Positions 7,608 to 16,881 of a stretch of 64,000 bases of DNA are shown here, in pieces. Made by a program: the position numbers and the translations under genes. The DNA is taken from positions 124,001-188,000 of the forward strand of contig CAWKGD010000002.1 of NCBI GenBank assembly GCA_963849105.1, written 5' to 3'. The DNA is from CAVRXQ01 sp963849105 (lineage in GTDB: Bacteria; Actinomycetota; Acidimicrobiia; Acidimicrobiales; Bog-793). The notes under the pieces are model-generated. The model was not told where the DNA came from and did no database searches. It saw only the letters and a list, made by a program, of their open reading frames with translations. Every line of letters starts with the position of its first letter. The stretch's first letter is position 1.

Positions 7608-9773
7608 GTGGGCGGAGCGAGGACGAACAAATGGGTCGACCGGCGCCGTGTCGCGCTCAGCGTTGTTGTCGCCATTGGGATGTTCGCTGGCATAGCCGTA
7701 CTTTGCATTCCATCTGCGCTCGCCTCAAACTCGACCGATTACGCAACGGTGGCGGGCAATCGGACAAGTTCGACGAGGCCTTCGGCATCTGGCAGCTCCG
7801 CGCTATCGACTTACTTGTATGGCCCGAACGACGTCGCTGTCGATGGGTCAGGCAATCCCGTGATTAGTGACACTCAGGACAATGAAATTGAAGTGCTGGC
7901 GACTAGCAGCACGAATCCCGGCTACACGCTTGTCGGAGGCACGATTTGGCAACCGGGAAACCTATACGTCATCGCCGGAGCTGGAACGAGCCCAACAGCG
8001 CCCTCAATTTCGGGGTCATCGGCACTCTCTACGGAATTGAATTTGCCAGAAGGAATCGCAATTGATCGGGAAGGCAACGTCATAGTCGCGGATTCGGGCA
8101 GCAACTTGATAGCGATCATCGCAGTGAGTCCCACGAATCCCGGCTACGACATTTCATCCTGGACGCGAGGAAATATCTACGCGATCGCCGGCAACGCACT
8201 GACCGACCCCGCCCCTTCATACGCGGGTTCCTCTGCCACCACCGTTGGAATTGATACTCCGGGCGCGGTAGCAGTCGACCCAGACGGCAATGTTGTGATC
8301 TCGGACAGCTTCGAGTCCGCCATCACCGTGCTTGCGGTCTCTGCAGCCAACCCTGGTTACCCGATCGCGTTCACCTCAACGTGGACTCAAGGGGACCTAT
8401 ACGAGGTCGCGGGGGGTGGTTCTACGAGTCCGACGTACTCGGGTGTATCGGCGCAAAGCGTCGCCTTGGAGTCTCCCGAGGGAGTCGCGGTCACCTCAAA
8501 CGGCGATGTTGTCTTCGCCGACGAACACGAGAACGAGGTCGACCTGCTTTCGGTGTCTGCACAGAACTCGAGCGTTTCGTCCATTGATTCTTGGACGCCA
8601 GGCAACGTCTACGTCATCGCCGGGGGAGGAACGAACACTCCAACAGTGAATGGTGTGTCTCCCAGCTTGTCGAGTCTCGATGCGCCTATCGGTGTCTCAC
8701 TTGATTCAGCTGGCAACGTTCTGATTACCAATTCGCACGTAAATGAAATTGACCTGTTGGCCGAGAGTTCAAGGAACCCGGGTTACTCAATTGGGTCATC
8801 CTCTGAATGGCAAGAGAATTCGGTTTACTTACTGATCGGGGGAGGTGCATACGCGCCGAGTTCATCGGGGAGTGATGCGACCGCTGTCACGCTTGACGAT
8901 CCTGAGGGAGTATCAGTTGGCGGGAACGGATCGGTGTTTATTGCCGACACGAGTCATGGCCAGATCGAGCAACTCAAGATTGCTCCGTCCCCTCCTGCAT
9001 TGACATCCGCGAGCGCCACGACGAATTCAGTTTCGGTCGAGTGGTCGTCATCAAGTCAAGACGGCGGCCTTTCCCTTTCTGGATACCAAGTTGTCGTTTC
9101 CGAATCATCAACCCGGCTAGCGACGGTGGACGTGTCTCCTGACATGAATGCCACGACCATCTCCGATCTTGCAAGTGGCACCACCTACTCGATCGAGGTG
9201 GAGGCTTCGAATGCCATTGGCATCAGCTCTCCGTCGGACCCGATCACGTTCACAACTGAGAGCATTCCCGCGCCGCCGGGAACGAATCCACCGCCGCAAC
9301 CGTCACCTGCACCGAATTCCAATCTCTCTCCAACGAAGGGGAATGCGCGGCCACACGTCGTTGTGAAGGTGACCAAGGCACAGGCTCTTTCGTCAGCTGG
9401 TTTTGTCAGCTTCCTCGCTCGCTGTAGTGATCAGAGCTGTGCCGGCACAGTGATCCTCAGGGGGATCGTCCGCATCGAGGACGTGGCGGACGGAACGACC
9501 CACGCGATCGAGCAAACTTTCGTCGCCGGATCGAGTCACTTTGCGATTCGCGGGAAGCGATTCGCAAGGGTTCTCATTCCGCTCACTCAATACGCTCGAC
9601 GCGTCGTCGAATCGGGCAGGGCGCTCGACATTCGCGGTGTTGTTTCGCTCGACACCGGCCGCAAGAGTTTCTTTTCCGTGCTCGTCGCGAAGAGCAGGAC
9701 GACCTCCGGCGCCGCCGACGTCCAAAGAAGGGCAGCTCAAGCTATCCATCCGCTCGTCGGAGGCACTCGATAA
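7608..9773 (+). CDS. Secreted NHL-type beta-propeller protein with FN3 domain
   Basis: The start is GTG at 7608, with the strong SD GGAGAGGAG at 7592-7600. A positively charged N-terminus and a hydrophobic segment ending near ALASNS form a signal peptide (about residues 1-40). About six propeller blades follow, each with the pattern L..P.GVAVD..GNV.I.D....I..L, separated by loops containing the recurring phrase NPGY and W..GN.Y.IAGGG. A fibronectin type III domain spans about residues 465-550, then a proline-rich linker (PPGTNPPPQPSPAPNS) and a C-terminal domain with a Cys pair (ARCSDQSCAG). It is probably extracellular or cell-wall attached; no catalytic motif is seen. Confidence 0.82.
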   Translation: MGGARTNKWVDRRRVALSVVVAIGMFAGIAVLCIPSALASNSTDYATVAGNRTSSTRPSASGSSALSTYLYGPNDVAVDGSGNPVISDTQDNEIEVLATSSTNPGYTLVGGTIWQPGNLYVIAGAGTSPTAPSISGSSALSTELNLPEGIAIDREGNVIVADSGSNLIAIIAVSPTNPGYDISSWTRGNIYAIAGNALTDPAPSYAGSSATTVGIDTPGAVAVDPDGNVVISDSFESAITVLAVSAANPGYPIAFTSTWTQGDLYEVAGGGSTSPTYSGVSAQSVALESPEGVAVTSNGDVVFADEHENEVDLLSVSAQNSSVSSIDSWTPGNVYVIAGGGTNTPTVNGVSPSLSSLDAPIGVSLDSAGNVLITNSHVNEIDLLAESSRNPGYSIGSSSEWQENSVYLLIGGGAYAPSSSGSDATAVTLDDPEGVSVGGNGSVFIADTSHGQIEQLKIAPSPPALTSASATTNSVSVEWSSSSQDGGLSLSGYQVVVSESSTRLATVDVSPDMNATTISDLASGTTYSIEVEASNAIGISSPSDPITFTTESIPAPPGTNPPPQPSPAPNSNLSPTKGNARPHVVVKVTKAQALSSAGFVSFLARCSDQSCAGTVILRGIVRIEDVADGTTHAIEQTFVAGSSHFAIRGKRFARVLIPLTQYARRVVESGRALDIRGVVSLDTGRKSFFSVLVAKSRTTSGAADVQRRAAQAIHPLVGGTR

Positions 9774-9787
9774 TCTGAGGCCACCAG

Positions 9788-9804
9788 AGAAAGGAGGTGG
9801 TCCA
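9788..9804 (+). promoter_or_regulatory. Extended Shine-Dalgarno nearly complementary to the whole 16S rRNA 3' tail
   Basis: AGAAAGGAGGTGGTCCA matches the reverse complement of the conserved 16S 3' end (AGAAAGGAGGTGATCCA) with a single A-to-G change that still allows a G-U pair. It lies directly before two overlapping small reading frames starting at 9809 and 9813. Ten bases of it (9795-9804) are perfectly complementary to 9862-9871, so the element can also be masked in a long hairpin. Confidence 0.55.
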
Positions 9805-9812
9805 ATCGATGC

Positions 9813-9926
9813 ATGATCAACGCGTTGGGACCCTGGAGGTGGCGGTCCGCTAGGCGGCCTCTGGACCACCTGGTGAATTCCAACCACAAGCCCTCGAAGC
9901 TTCGGTCAGGAGCCGGTCCCCCCTGA
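9813..9926 (+). CDS. Putative small basic protein (37 aa) behind an extended SD
   Basis: This is a short frame of 37 codons from ATG 9813 to TGA 9924-9926. The product is basic and Trp/Arg rich at its start (GPWRWRSARRPLDHL) and ends in KPSKLRSGAGPP. A competing 14-codon frame begins at ATG 9809 and stops at TAG 9851-9853. AGGAGG at 9792-9797 is 11 nt from ATG 9809 and 15 nt from ATG 9813, so the shorter frame has the better spacing. Either could be the translated one, or both. I do not recognise a family. It lies 39 bp after the NHL gene stop and before the thiE terminator hairpin. Confidence 0.35.
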   Translation: MINALGPWRWRSARRPLDHLVNSNHKPSKLRSGAGPP

Positions 9927-9977
9927 AGCAGTCCGGACTTCGAGTCTTTCCAGAATTGTGTTGTCCCGAGAGGGACA

Positions 9978-10006
9978 GGTCGAGGGGCGCTTCGCGCCCC
10001 TCGACC
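9978..10006 (-). terminator. Strong hairpin terminator after thiE
   Basis: A perfect 13-bp stem (GGTCGAGGGGCGC with its complement) closes on a TTC loop 18 bp after the thiE stop codon. A second, weaker hairpin (GTCCC/GGGAC, 9963-9976) follows in the direction of minus-strand transcription. There is no poly-T run. Being symmetrical, it could stop transcription from both sides. Confidence 0.65.
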
Positions 10007-10024
10007 GCGTTCTGGGTGCACTCG

Positions 10025-10675
10025 TCACGGGACCTCGTCGTTCTCGATCGCTTCGCGCAGCCGCCGCGCCGCTGACTCCGGGTCGTCGGATTCGGTCAGA
10101 TAGCGAACGACGACGAAACGACGGGCGCCGGCGCGTCGCAGCTCGGGGATCGACTCGGGGCTCACCCCGCCCGTAACGAAGACCGGTAGCCAAGGTCGAT
10201 CAGAGCCGTCGACGGCTTTCGTCGCGGTGACGATGTAGCCGGATCCAGTGCCCGGTCGTCCGGGTTTCGTCGGGGTCGGGGTCACCGGTCCAGCGGAGAT
10301 GTACTCGACGTCCTGTTTGAGCGCCGCCTCGAGTTCGGGCAGCGCGTGCGTGGACAGGCCAACGATGCGATCGGGTCCGAGGATGCGGCGTGCGAGCTCG
10401 GCCGGAGCGTCGTCTTGTCCGATGTGGACCCCGTCGGCATCGCACTCGAGGGCGAGATCGGGACGGTCGTTCAAGATGAAGGGAACACCAAGATCTCGAC
10501 AGACGCGACGCGCGATCCGTGCCCGTTCGAGAAGCGGGCGAGCCTCAAGAGTCTTCTCGCGCAGTTGCACGACCTCGACGCCACCTCGAACACAACACTC
10601 GATGAAGCGGGCGAGGTCGGGTCGATCCGGCGTGCACAGGTAGAGCGATCCGTCGCCGAGCTGGCGGACACTCAC
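10025..10675 (-). CDS. thiE: Thiamine phosphate synthase
   Basis: ThiE joins HMP pyrophosphate to the thiazole phosphate in thiamine synthesis. The 216-residue TIM-barrel protein shows the family motifs VVQLREK (37-41), FILNDRPDLA with the Mg-binding Asn-Asp, GVHIGQDD, the phosphate-binding GPVTPTPTKPG and FVTGGVSPE. Its ATG overlaps the stop of the upstream HhH-GPD gene by 4 bp, so the two are coupled. No TPP riboswitch is seen immediately upstream because the gene is internal to this operon. Confidence 0.95.
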   Translation of the reverse strand: MSVRQLGDGSLYLCTPDRPDLARFIECCVRGGVEVVQLREKTLEARPLLERARIARRVCRDLGVPFILNDRPDLALECDADGVHIGQDDAPAELARRILGPDRIVGLSTHALPELEAALKQDVEYISAGPVTPTPTKPGRPGTGSGYIVTATKAVDGSDRPWLPVFVTGGVSPESIPELRRAGARRFVVVRYLTESDDPESAARRLREAIENDEVP

Positions 10676-11283
10676 CTCTTCGTTGCTTTAGTCGACCTGC
10701 CTCCGTTCGCCCGCACCACCGATTTCGCTGCTGCCTTCATCTGGCGTTTGTGATCACGCACCGCAAGAAGCGATTCGGGGCTATCGATGTCCGCGACCGA
10801 CATCAACGCGCCATCTGCCCCGTACGGCGCGGTGGCTTCTCTCCATCCGACTGGACGGACTCCGAATTGTTTCGCCAACAACGCGGCGAAAATTTTCGCC
10901 TTCTGCCTCCCGAAGCCCGGGAGCGCGGCGAGGGTCTTCACGAGATCGTCGCCCGTCGAAGCCGACTTCCAAATCGCCTCGGTGTCGCCGCCGTATTGAT
11001 CAACGATGACGTGCGCAAGAGCCTGCACCCGCGTCGCCATCGACGACGGGAATCGATGCAGGGCGGGCTTTTCCGAAAAAAGCGCCGCCAGCCGCTCTGG
11101 TTCGGTCCCGGCGACGGCTTCCGGGTCGAGTCGACCGCCGAGCCGGGCCTCGAGGACTTTCGGTGCGGCGAAGGCGAATTCGATGCGGACCTGCTGGTCG
11201 AGGAGCATCCCGACGATCAGGGCGAAGGGATTCTTCGACAACAAGGCGTCGGCTTTTTCGTCTCCTGTGATCGCCAGGGTCAC
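10672..11283 (-). CDS. HhH-GPD-type base excision repair family protein
   Basis: This 203-residue protein belongs to the actinobacterial HhH-GPD-type family (TIGR03252-like). Visible parts are the conserved N-terminal ALIVGMLLDQQVRIEFAF and the helix-hairpin-helix LPGFGRQKAKIFAALLA near residue 125. I cannot point to the catalytic aspartate of true glycosylases at its usual distance, so activity on DNA is a family inference. The C-terminus is basic (KRQMKAAAKSVVRANGG). It overlaps thiE by 4 bp. Confidence 0.85.
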   Translation of the reverse strand: MTLAITGDEKADALLSKNPFALIVGMLLDQQVRIEFAFAAPKVLEARLGGRLDPEAVAGTEPERLAALFSEKPALHRFPSSMATRVQALAHVIVDQYGGDTEAIWKSASTGDDLVKTLAALPGFGRQKAKIFAALLAKQFGVRPVGWREATAPYGADGALMSVADIDSPESLLAVRDHKRQMKAAAKSVVRANGGRSTKATKR

Positions 11284-11341
11284 GTCACGAAATTATCCAA
11301 GGCGGCGGTCGCTGCCCACTCGGGGCCGCTCCGAAGGCGCC

Positions 11342-14065
11342 CTACGCGACTCGTGGGTCGGGCCGATCCGGGTCGATGCCGTACTCCTCGATCGCGCGCG
11401 TCACTTCCTCAGCCTTCGCGTCACCCTGTCGGGCGAGGGCGGCGAGCACCGCCACGACAACGTGCTCGGCGTCGGTCTCGAAGTGGCGACGGAGTGCTTC
11501 GCGGGTGTCGGAGCGCCCGAAGCCATCGGTGCCGAGCGGTGTGAACGGCGCCTCAACGAACCGGGCAATCTGGTCCGGAACGGCCTTCAAGAAGTCCGTC
11601 ACCGCGATGATCGGTCCGGACGCCTTCGCGAGTGCTTGCGTGACGTACGGCACCCGCTGTTCCGCGTCGGGGTGGAGCCGGTTCCATCGCTCGACCTCGA
11701 GCGCCTCTTCGCGCAGCGCCTTGTAGCTCGTCACCGACCAGGTCTCCGCAGAGACATTCCAGCGTTCGGCGAGGTACTCACGCGCTGTTTTCGCGGCATG
11801 CCACGCCGTTCCGGAAAACAGGATCGTCGCTTTGCGCGTCGCCGCATTGTCCTCAACTTGGGCGGGAGGCGTGTAGCGGTACAGGCCGCGGACCGTGCCT
11901 TCGGTGATCCGGATTCCCTCGTCGCCTCCGGGGAGCGCTGGCATCAGGTAGTTCTCGTTGTAGAGCGTCAGGTAATAGAAGATGTCCTGTCCGTCGGGCC
12001 AGTACATCTTTCTGATGCCGTGTTCGACGATCGCCGCCACCTCGTAGGCGAATGCCGGGTCATAGGCGCGCACGTTCGGCACCACCGACGCGAGCAGTTG
12101 CGAGTGGCCGTCTTCGTGCTGGAGGCCCTCGCCCGACATCGTCGTGCGGCCGGCGGTGCATCCGATGAGGAAGCCACGGCCACGCGTATCGGCAAGCTGC
12201 CAGATCAGGTCGCCGACGCGTTGGAAGCCGAACATCGAATAGAACATGAAGAAGGGCAGCATCGGCTGCGACCATGTCGCGTACGACGTCGACGCGGCTT
12301 GAAAACTTGCCATCGCGCCGGCCTCGGTGATGCCCTCTTCGAGGATCTGGCCGTTCGTCGCCTCGCTGTAGCGCATCAACAATCCGGCGTCGACCGGCGT
12401 ATAGCGCTGGCCCTCTGGTGAGTAGATCTGCACTTCGGAGAAGAGCGCGTCCAGGCCGAAGGTGCGGCCTTCATCCGGGATGATCGGCACGATGTGACTG
12501 CCGATGCTCGGATCGCGCAACAGATTGCGCAAAAGGCGCGCGAAGCCCATCGTCGTCGAGACCAGCTGGCCGCGCGATCCGTCGCGGAACTCGGCGAAGG
12601 CCTCGTCGGACGGCGTCGGAAGCCCGGTCGCGCCGGCATCGCGCACGACGCGATTCGGCAGCGATCCCCCTTGGGCGCGGATGCGGCTCATCAGGTACTC
12701 GTACTCGGCGGAGTCTTCCTTGGGCCGGAAGTACGGCGGGCGCTCCTCGTCGAGTGACTCTTCGGGGATCTCCTCGTGCAGATACAGACGGTCGCGAAGC
12801 GTGAGCAGCTGCGCCTTCGTCATCTTCTTGATCTGGTGCGTCGCGTTGCGCGCTTCGATCTCCGGCCCGAGCGTCCAGCCCTTGATGGTCTTCGCCAAGA
12901 TCGCCGTTGGAGAACCCACGTTCTCGACCGCCGCCTTGTACGCCGCGTAGAGCTTGCGGTAGTCGTGTCCACCGCGGGGAAGGGCCTGCAGCTCTTCGTC
13001 AGAGAGATGCGCGACGAGCGCCTGCAGGCGCGGGTCCGGTCCGAAGAAGTGCTCACGGATGTACGCGCCGGACTCGGTCGCGTACTTCTGGAAGTCGCCG
13101 TCGAGCGTCGAGTTCATCTTGTCGACGAGGACGCCCTCGGTGTCTTTTGCCAAGAGCTCGTCCCAGCGCGAGCCCCAGATCACCTTGATGACGTTCCAGC
13201 CGTTGCCGCGCAGCTCCTCTTCGAGCTCTTGGATGATCTTGCCGTTGCCGCGCACCGGTCCGTCGAGCCGCTGCAGGTTGCAATTGACGACGAAGATCAA
13301 ATTGTCGAGGAGTTCGCGGCGGGCGATCGAGAGCCCGGCGCGCGTCTCGGGCTCGTCGAATTCGCCGTCGCCAACGAAGCACCAGACCTTGGAGCCGCTC
13401 GTGTCGAGCAGGCCGCGGTTTTGCAGGTAGCGGTTGAAACGCGCCTGGTACACGGCGGTGAGGGGACCGAGCCCCATGGAGACGGTCGGGAACTCCCAGA
13501 ATCCCGGCATGAGGCGGGGATGCGGATAGCTCGAGAGCCCGTTGCCGCCGGTTTCGAAACGGAAGTTGTCGAGCTGTTCCTCGCTGAGCCGTCCCTCCAA
13601 GAATGCGCGGGCGTAGATGCCCGGCGAGGCGTGACCCTGGAAGAAGACCTGATCTCCCGGTCCGTTGTCCTTGCCGTGGAAGAAGTGGTTGTAGCCGACC
13701 TCGTACAGCGCGGCCGAGCCGGCGTAGGTGGAGAGATGGCCGCCGATCCCCGAATAGCGCTCGTTCGCGCGGGTGACCATGACGGCGGCGTTCCAGCGGA
13801 TGAAAGCGCGGATGCGTCGCTCGATGAACTCGTCGCCGGGGAAATCGGGTTCCTCGTCGGCCGGGATCGTGTTGACGTACGGCGTCGATACCGTCGTAGG
13901 GAAGTTGACCTGCAGGGCGCGGGCGCGCTCGAGGATCGCCGTCAGCAGGTAGCGGGCGCGCGATTTTCCTTCTTGGGCAACGACCTCCTCGAACGCCTCG
14001 GTCCACTCGCGCGTTTCGGAGGGATCGGAGTCAGGAACCTGATGCGTGAAGCCCTCGTGAACCAC
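11342..14065 (-). CDS. aceE: Pyruvate dehydrogenase E1, homodimeric
   Basis: AceE decarboxylates pyruvate with TPP and transfers the acetyl group to the lipoyl arm of E2. The 907-residue single-chain form is standard for actinobacteria. Visible are the N-terminal SRARYLLTAILERA segment, the substrate/TPP region (GGHLSTYAGSAALYEVG), the TPP-Mg motif GDGEFDEPE with downstream NCNLQRLDG, and the GLQHEDGHSQLL segment of the transketolase-like second half. It is a lone gene on the minus strand, divergent from rnhA. E2 and Lpd lie at 17.2-20.4 kb, so the complex is encoded in two nearby blocks. Confidence 0.97.
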   Translation of the reverse strand: MVHEGFTHQVPDSDPSETREWTEAFEEVVAQEGKSRARYLLTAILERARALQVNFPTTVSTPYVNTIPADEEPDFPGDEFIERRIRAFIRWNAAVMVTRANERYSGIGGHLSTYAGSAALYEVGYNHFFHGKDNGPGDQVFFQGHASPGIYARAFLEGRLSEEQLDNFRFETGGNGLSSYPHPRLMPGFWEFPTVSMGLGPLTAVYQARFNRYLQNRGLLDTSGSKVWCFVGDGEFDEPETRAGLSIARRELLDNLIFVVNCNLQRLDGPVRGNGKIIQELEEELRGNGWNVIKVIWGSRWDELLAKDTEGVLVDKMNSTLDGDFQKYATESGAYIREHFFGPDPRLQALVAHLSDEELQALPRGGHDYRKLYAAYKAAVENVGSPTAILAKTIKGWTLGPEIEARNATHQIKKMTKAQLLTLRDRLYLHEEIPEESLDEERPPYFRPKEDSAEYEYLMSRIRAQGGSLPNRVVRDAGATGLPTPSDEAFAEFRDGSRGQLVSTTMGFARLLRNLLRDPSIGSHIVPIIPDEGRTFGLDALFSEVQIYSPEGQRYTPVDAGLLMRYSEATNGQILEEGITEAGAMASFQAASTSYATWSQPMLPFFMFYSMFGFQRVGDLIWQLADTRGRGFLIGCTAGRTTMSGEGLQHEDGHSQLLASVVPNVRAYDPAFAYEVAAIVEHGIRKMYWPDGQDIFYYLTLYNENYLMPALPGGDEGIRITEGTVRGLYRYTPPAQVEDNAATRKATILFSGTAWHAAKTAREYLAERWNVSAETWSVTSYKALREEALEVERWNRLHPDAEQRVPYVTQALAKASGPIIAVTDFLKAVPDQIARFVEAPFTPLGTDGFGRSDTREALRRHFETDAEHVVVAVLAALARQGDAKAEEVTRAIEEYGIDPDRPDPRVA

Positions 14066-14169
14066 CGGACTCGTCTCCTATCACGGCGCGAACCAACCCC
14101 ACGACGCGGAGCGCCGTCGCGAGGTTATCGGTCATCCAATCTTCTATACGGCCAAGCAATACTGCCGCT

Positions 14170-14634
14170 GTGGCGATCGCGGACAAGAGAGTTGTCTTCA
14201 CCGACGGGGCATGCATCGGCAATCCCGGCCCCGGCGGGTGGGCGTGGGCGACGAGCGAGGAGCGTTTCGCGTTCGGGGCCGACCCGGAGACGACGAACCA
14301 GCGCATGGAGCTGACGGCCGTCATCGAGGCGGTCGCCGCCCACCCCGGCCAGCTCGAGGTGGCGAGCGACTCCGAGTACGTCGTCCGCTGCTTCACAGAG
14401 AAATGGTGGGCCCGCTGGCGCCAGAACGGCTGGAAGAACTCGAAGGGCCAGCCGGTCGCGAACCAGGACCTGTGGAAAGCCTTGGTCGCTGAAGTGATCG
14501 ACCTCCGTGGGGGTGAGATCGAGTTCCGCTGGGTGAAGGGCCATTCCGGGGAGCCGCTGAACGAGCTCGTCGACCAGCTGGCGAACGACGCCGCCCGCAC
14601 CGGATCGGCCGGCGCCTCCCACCACAGCACCTGA
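14170..14634 (+). CDS. rnhA: Ribonuclease HI
   Basis: RNase HI cleaves the RNA strand of RNA-DNA hybrids with two metal ions. All catalytic residues are present: D12 (FTDGACIGNPGPGGW), E47 (NQRMELTAVIEA), D67 (ASDSEYV), H125 (WVKGHSG) and D135 (NELVDQLAN). The basic handle region WWARWRQNGWKNSKG marks the E. coli-like type. The 154-residue length is normal. It starts at GTG 14170, 104 bp from the divergent aceE start. Confidence 0.96.
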   Translation: MAIADKRVVFTDGACIGNPGPGGWAWATSEERFAFGADPETTNQRMELTAVIEAVAAHPGQLEVASDSEYVVRCFTEKWWARWRQNGWKNSKGQPVANQDLWKALVAEVIDLRGGEIEFRWVKGHSGEPLNELVDQLANDAARTGSAGASHHST

Positions 14635-14713
14635 CCGCCGTAAAGGTGGGCGAGATATAAAAATCGTGAGGCGCCTTAACCTCCACTAACTCGACTAATT
14701 TGATCAAGACGCT

Positions 14714-15628
14714 ATGAACTATCAGCTGACGCACCTCGACACTCTCGAGTCGGAGGCGATCCACGTCATCCGCGAGGTCGTCGCGGAGTGCGAGCGTCCG
14801 GCGCTGCTGTTCTCGGGCGGCAAGGACTCAGCGGTCCTTTTGCACCTCGCGATGAAGGCGTGCTGGCCGCAGCGGATTCCCTTCCCGGTCGTGCACGTCG
14901 ACACCGGCCACAACTTCTCCGAGGTGCTCGCCTTTCGAGACGCGCGGGTCCGAGAGCTCGGCGTCGAGCTCGTCGTCTCGTCGGTCCAAGAGGCGATCGA
15001 TCTCGGCGAAGTTGTCGAGAATCCGGCACCCGGTGCGTCGCGCAACCGCCTGCAGACCTTCGCCCTTTTGAAGACCATCGCGCGGCACCACTTCGACGCC
15101 ATCTTCGGCGGAGGGCGCCGCGACGAGGAAAAGGCGCGGGCGAAAGAGCGCGTCTTTTCGATCCGCAACGAGTTCGGCCAGTGGGACCCCCGCGCTCAGC
15201 GTCCCGAGCTGTGGGATCTCTACAACACCCGCCGCCGTCCTGCCGAGCACTTCCGGGTCTTTCCGCTCTCGAACTGGACCGAGCTCGACGTCTGGCAGTA
15301 CATCGGCCACGAGGGGCTCTCGCTCCCGTCGATCTACTTTGCGCACAAGCGCGAGGTGTTCCGCCGCGACGGGATGCTGCTCGCCGTCGGACCGTACGCC
15401 GCGCCGCGAGACGGTGTCACCGAAGAGGAGCCGTTCTACGCGACGGTGCGCTACCGAACGGTCGGCGACATGACCTGCACCGCGGCCGTCGAGTCGACGG
15501 CCGCGACCGTCGATGAGGTCGTCGAGGAGACGGCCGTCTCGCGGGTCTCGGAGCGGGGCGCGACGCGAGCTGACGACCGTTTCTCGTTCGCCGCGATGGA
15601 AGATCGCAAGCGGGAGGGCTATTTCTGA
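14714..15628 (+). CDS. cysD: Sulfate adenylyltransferase subunit 2
   Basis: CysD, with the GTPase CysN, forms adenosine 5'-phosphosulfate from ATP and sulfate. The 304-residue PP-loop protein has the SGGKDS motif (34-39), the FGGGRRDEEKARAKERVFS segment and the C-terminal FAAMEDRKREGYF that is typical of CysD. No clear SD precedes ATG 14714. The 79-bp gap after rnhA holds an AT-rich stretch (GATATAAAAAT) that could be part of a promoter. The stop overlaps the cysN start (ATGA). Confidence 0.96.
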   Translation: MNYQLTHLDTLESEAIHVIREVVAECERPALLFSGGKDSAVLLHLAMKACWPQRIPFPVVHVDTGHNFSEVLAFRDARVRELGVELVVSSVQEAIDLGEVVENPAPGASRNRLQTFALLKTIARHHFDAIFGGGRRDEEKARAKERVFSIRNEFGQWDPRAQRPELWDLYNTRRRPAEHFRVFPLSNWTELDVWQYIGHEGLSLPSIYFAHKREVFRRDGMLLAVGPYAAPRDGVTEEEPFYATVRYRTVGDMTCTAAVESTAATVDEVVEETAVSRVSERGATRADDRFSFAAMEDRKREGYF

Positions 15629-16881
15629 TGGAGCTCTTGCGCGTTGCGACGGCGGGGTCGGTCGACGACGGGAAGTCGACGCTGATCGGTCGCCTGCTGT
15701 ACGACTCGAAGCAGGTCTTCGAAGACCACTACGAGGCGATCGAGCGGGCGAGTCTGCAACGAGGAGACAACGAGGTTGACCTGTCGCTGCTCACCGACGG
15801 TCTGCGTGCCGAGCGTGAGCAAGGCATCACGATCGACGTCGCCTACCGGTACTTCGCGACGCCGAAGCGGAAGTTCGTCATCGCCGACACGCCTGGGCAT
15901 TTCCAGCACACCCGCAACATGATGACGGGGTGCTCGACGGCTGACCTCGTCGTGATCCTCGTCGACGCCCGCAACGGCATCACCGAACAGACCTGTCGGC
16001 ACGCATCGATCGCGTCGCTGCTCGGCATAAAGCACCTCGTGATCTGCGTGAACAAGATGGATCTCGTCGGCTACGACCAGCGTCGCTTCGAGGAGATCGC
16101 CGACGAGTTCGCCGCGTTCGCCTCGGGGCTCGACGTCGCCGATGTGACCTACATCCCGCTCTCGGCGCTGCGCGGTGACAACGTTGTCGAGCGCTCGGTC
16201 GAGATGCCGTGGTATGAGGGAACCGCGCTCTTGCATCATCTCGAACAGGTCCAGGTGGGCTCTTCTCGCGATCTTGTGAACGCCCGGTTCCCAGTGCAGT
16301 TGGTAATGCGACCGCTCGCGGGGGATTCGAACGGACTGCGGGGCTACGCGGGAACGGTCGCGGGAGGGGTGCTTCGCGCAGGTGACGTGCTGATCGCGCT
16401 GCCGAGTCGGCAGCGTTCCCGCATCGCTGCGATCGAGACCGCCGATGGGCCCGTCGAGGTGGCGTTCCCGACGATGTCCGTCGTCGTGCGCCTTGCCGAC
16501 CAGCTCGATATCGCCCGCGGCGACTTGCTTTGCGCGCCAGGGAGCGAGCCTCATGTGGCCAGCGAAGTGTCGGCGACGATCTGCTGGATGGCCGAAGAGC
16601 CGCTCATCCCGGGAGCCCTCCTCCAGCTCAAGCACACCACGCGTTGGGTGACCGCCCGGGTCGTGGACGTGACGGACCGAGTCGACGTTCGTACCCTCGA
16701 GCGGGACCGCAACGCGAACGACCTCGCCCTCAACGATCTTGGTCGCATCGAACTCCGTCTCTCGGCGCCGCTGTTCTTCGACGACTACCGGCGCAACCGC
16801 GCGACCGGGAGCTTCATCCTGGTCGACACCGCCTCGGCGGCAACCGTGGCCGCAGGGATGCTCACTAGCCCGATCGCATAG
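15628..16881 (+). CDS. cysN: Sulfate adenylyltransferase subunit 1 (GTPase)
   Basis: CysN is an EF-Tu-like GTPase whose hydrolysis drives APS synthesis by CysD. The G1 loop is GSVDDGKST (10-18), G3 is IADTPGH and G4 is VNKMD, followed by two beta-barrel domains. At 417 residues it lacks the C-terminal APS kinase (CysC) found in fused CysNC proteins, so APS kinase or an APS reductase must be elsewhere. Four-base overlap with cysD. Confidence 0.96.
   Translation: MELLRVATAGSVDDGKSTLIGRLLYDSKQVFEDHYEAIERASLQRGDNEVDLSLLTDGLRAEREQGITIDVAYRYFATPKRKFVIADTPGHFQHTRNMMTGCSTADLVVILVDARNGITEQTCRHASIASLLGIKHLVICVNKMDLVGYDQRRFEEIADEFAAFASGLDVADVTYIPLSALRGDNVVERSVEMPWYEGTALLHHLEQVQVGSSRDLVNARFPVQLVMRPLAGDSNGLRGYAGTVAGGVLRAGDVLIALPSRQRSRIAAIETADGPVEVAFPTMSVVVRLADQLDIARGDLLCAPGSEPHVASEVSATICWMAEEPLIPGALLQLKHTTRWVTARVVDVTDRVDVRTLERDRNANDLALNDLGRIELRLSAPLFFDDYRRNRATGSFILVDTASAATVAAGMLTSPIA

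Noticed and set aside
14635..14713. Riboswitch upstream of cysD
   Set aside because: The 79-bp gap is too short for known sulfur-related riboswitches and no conserved core is seen.
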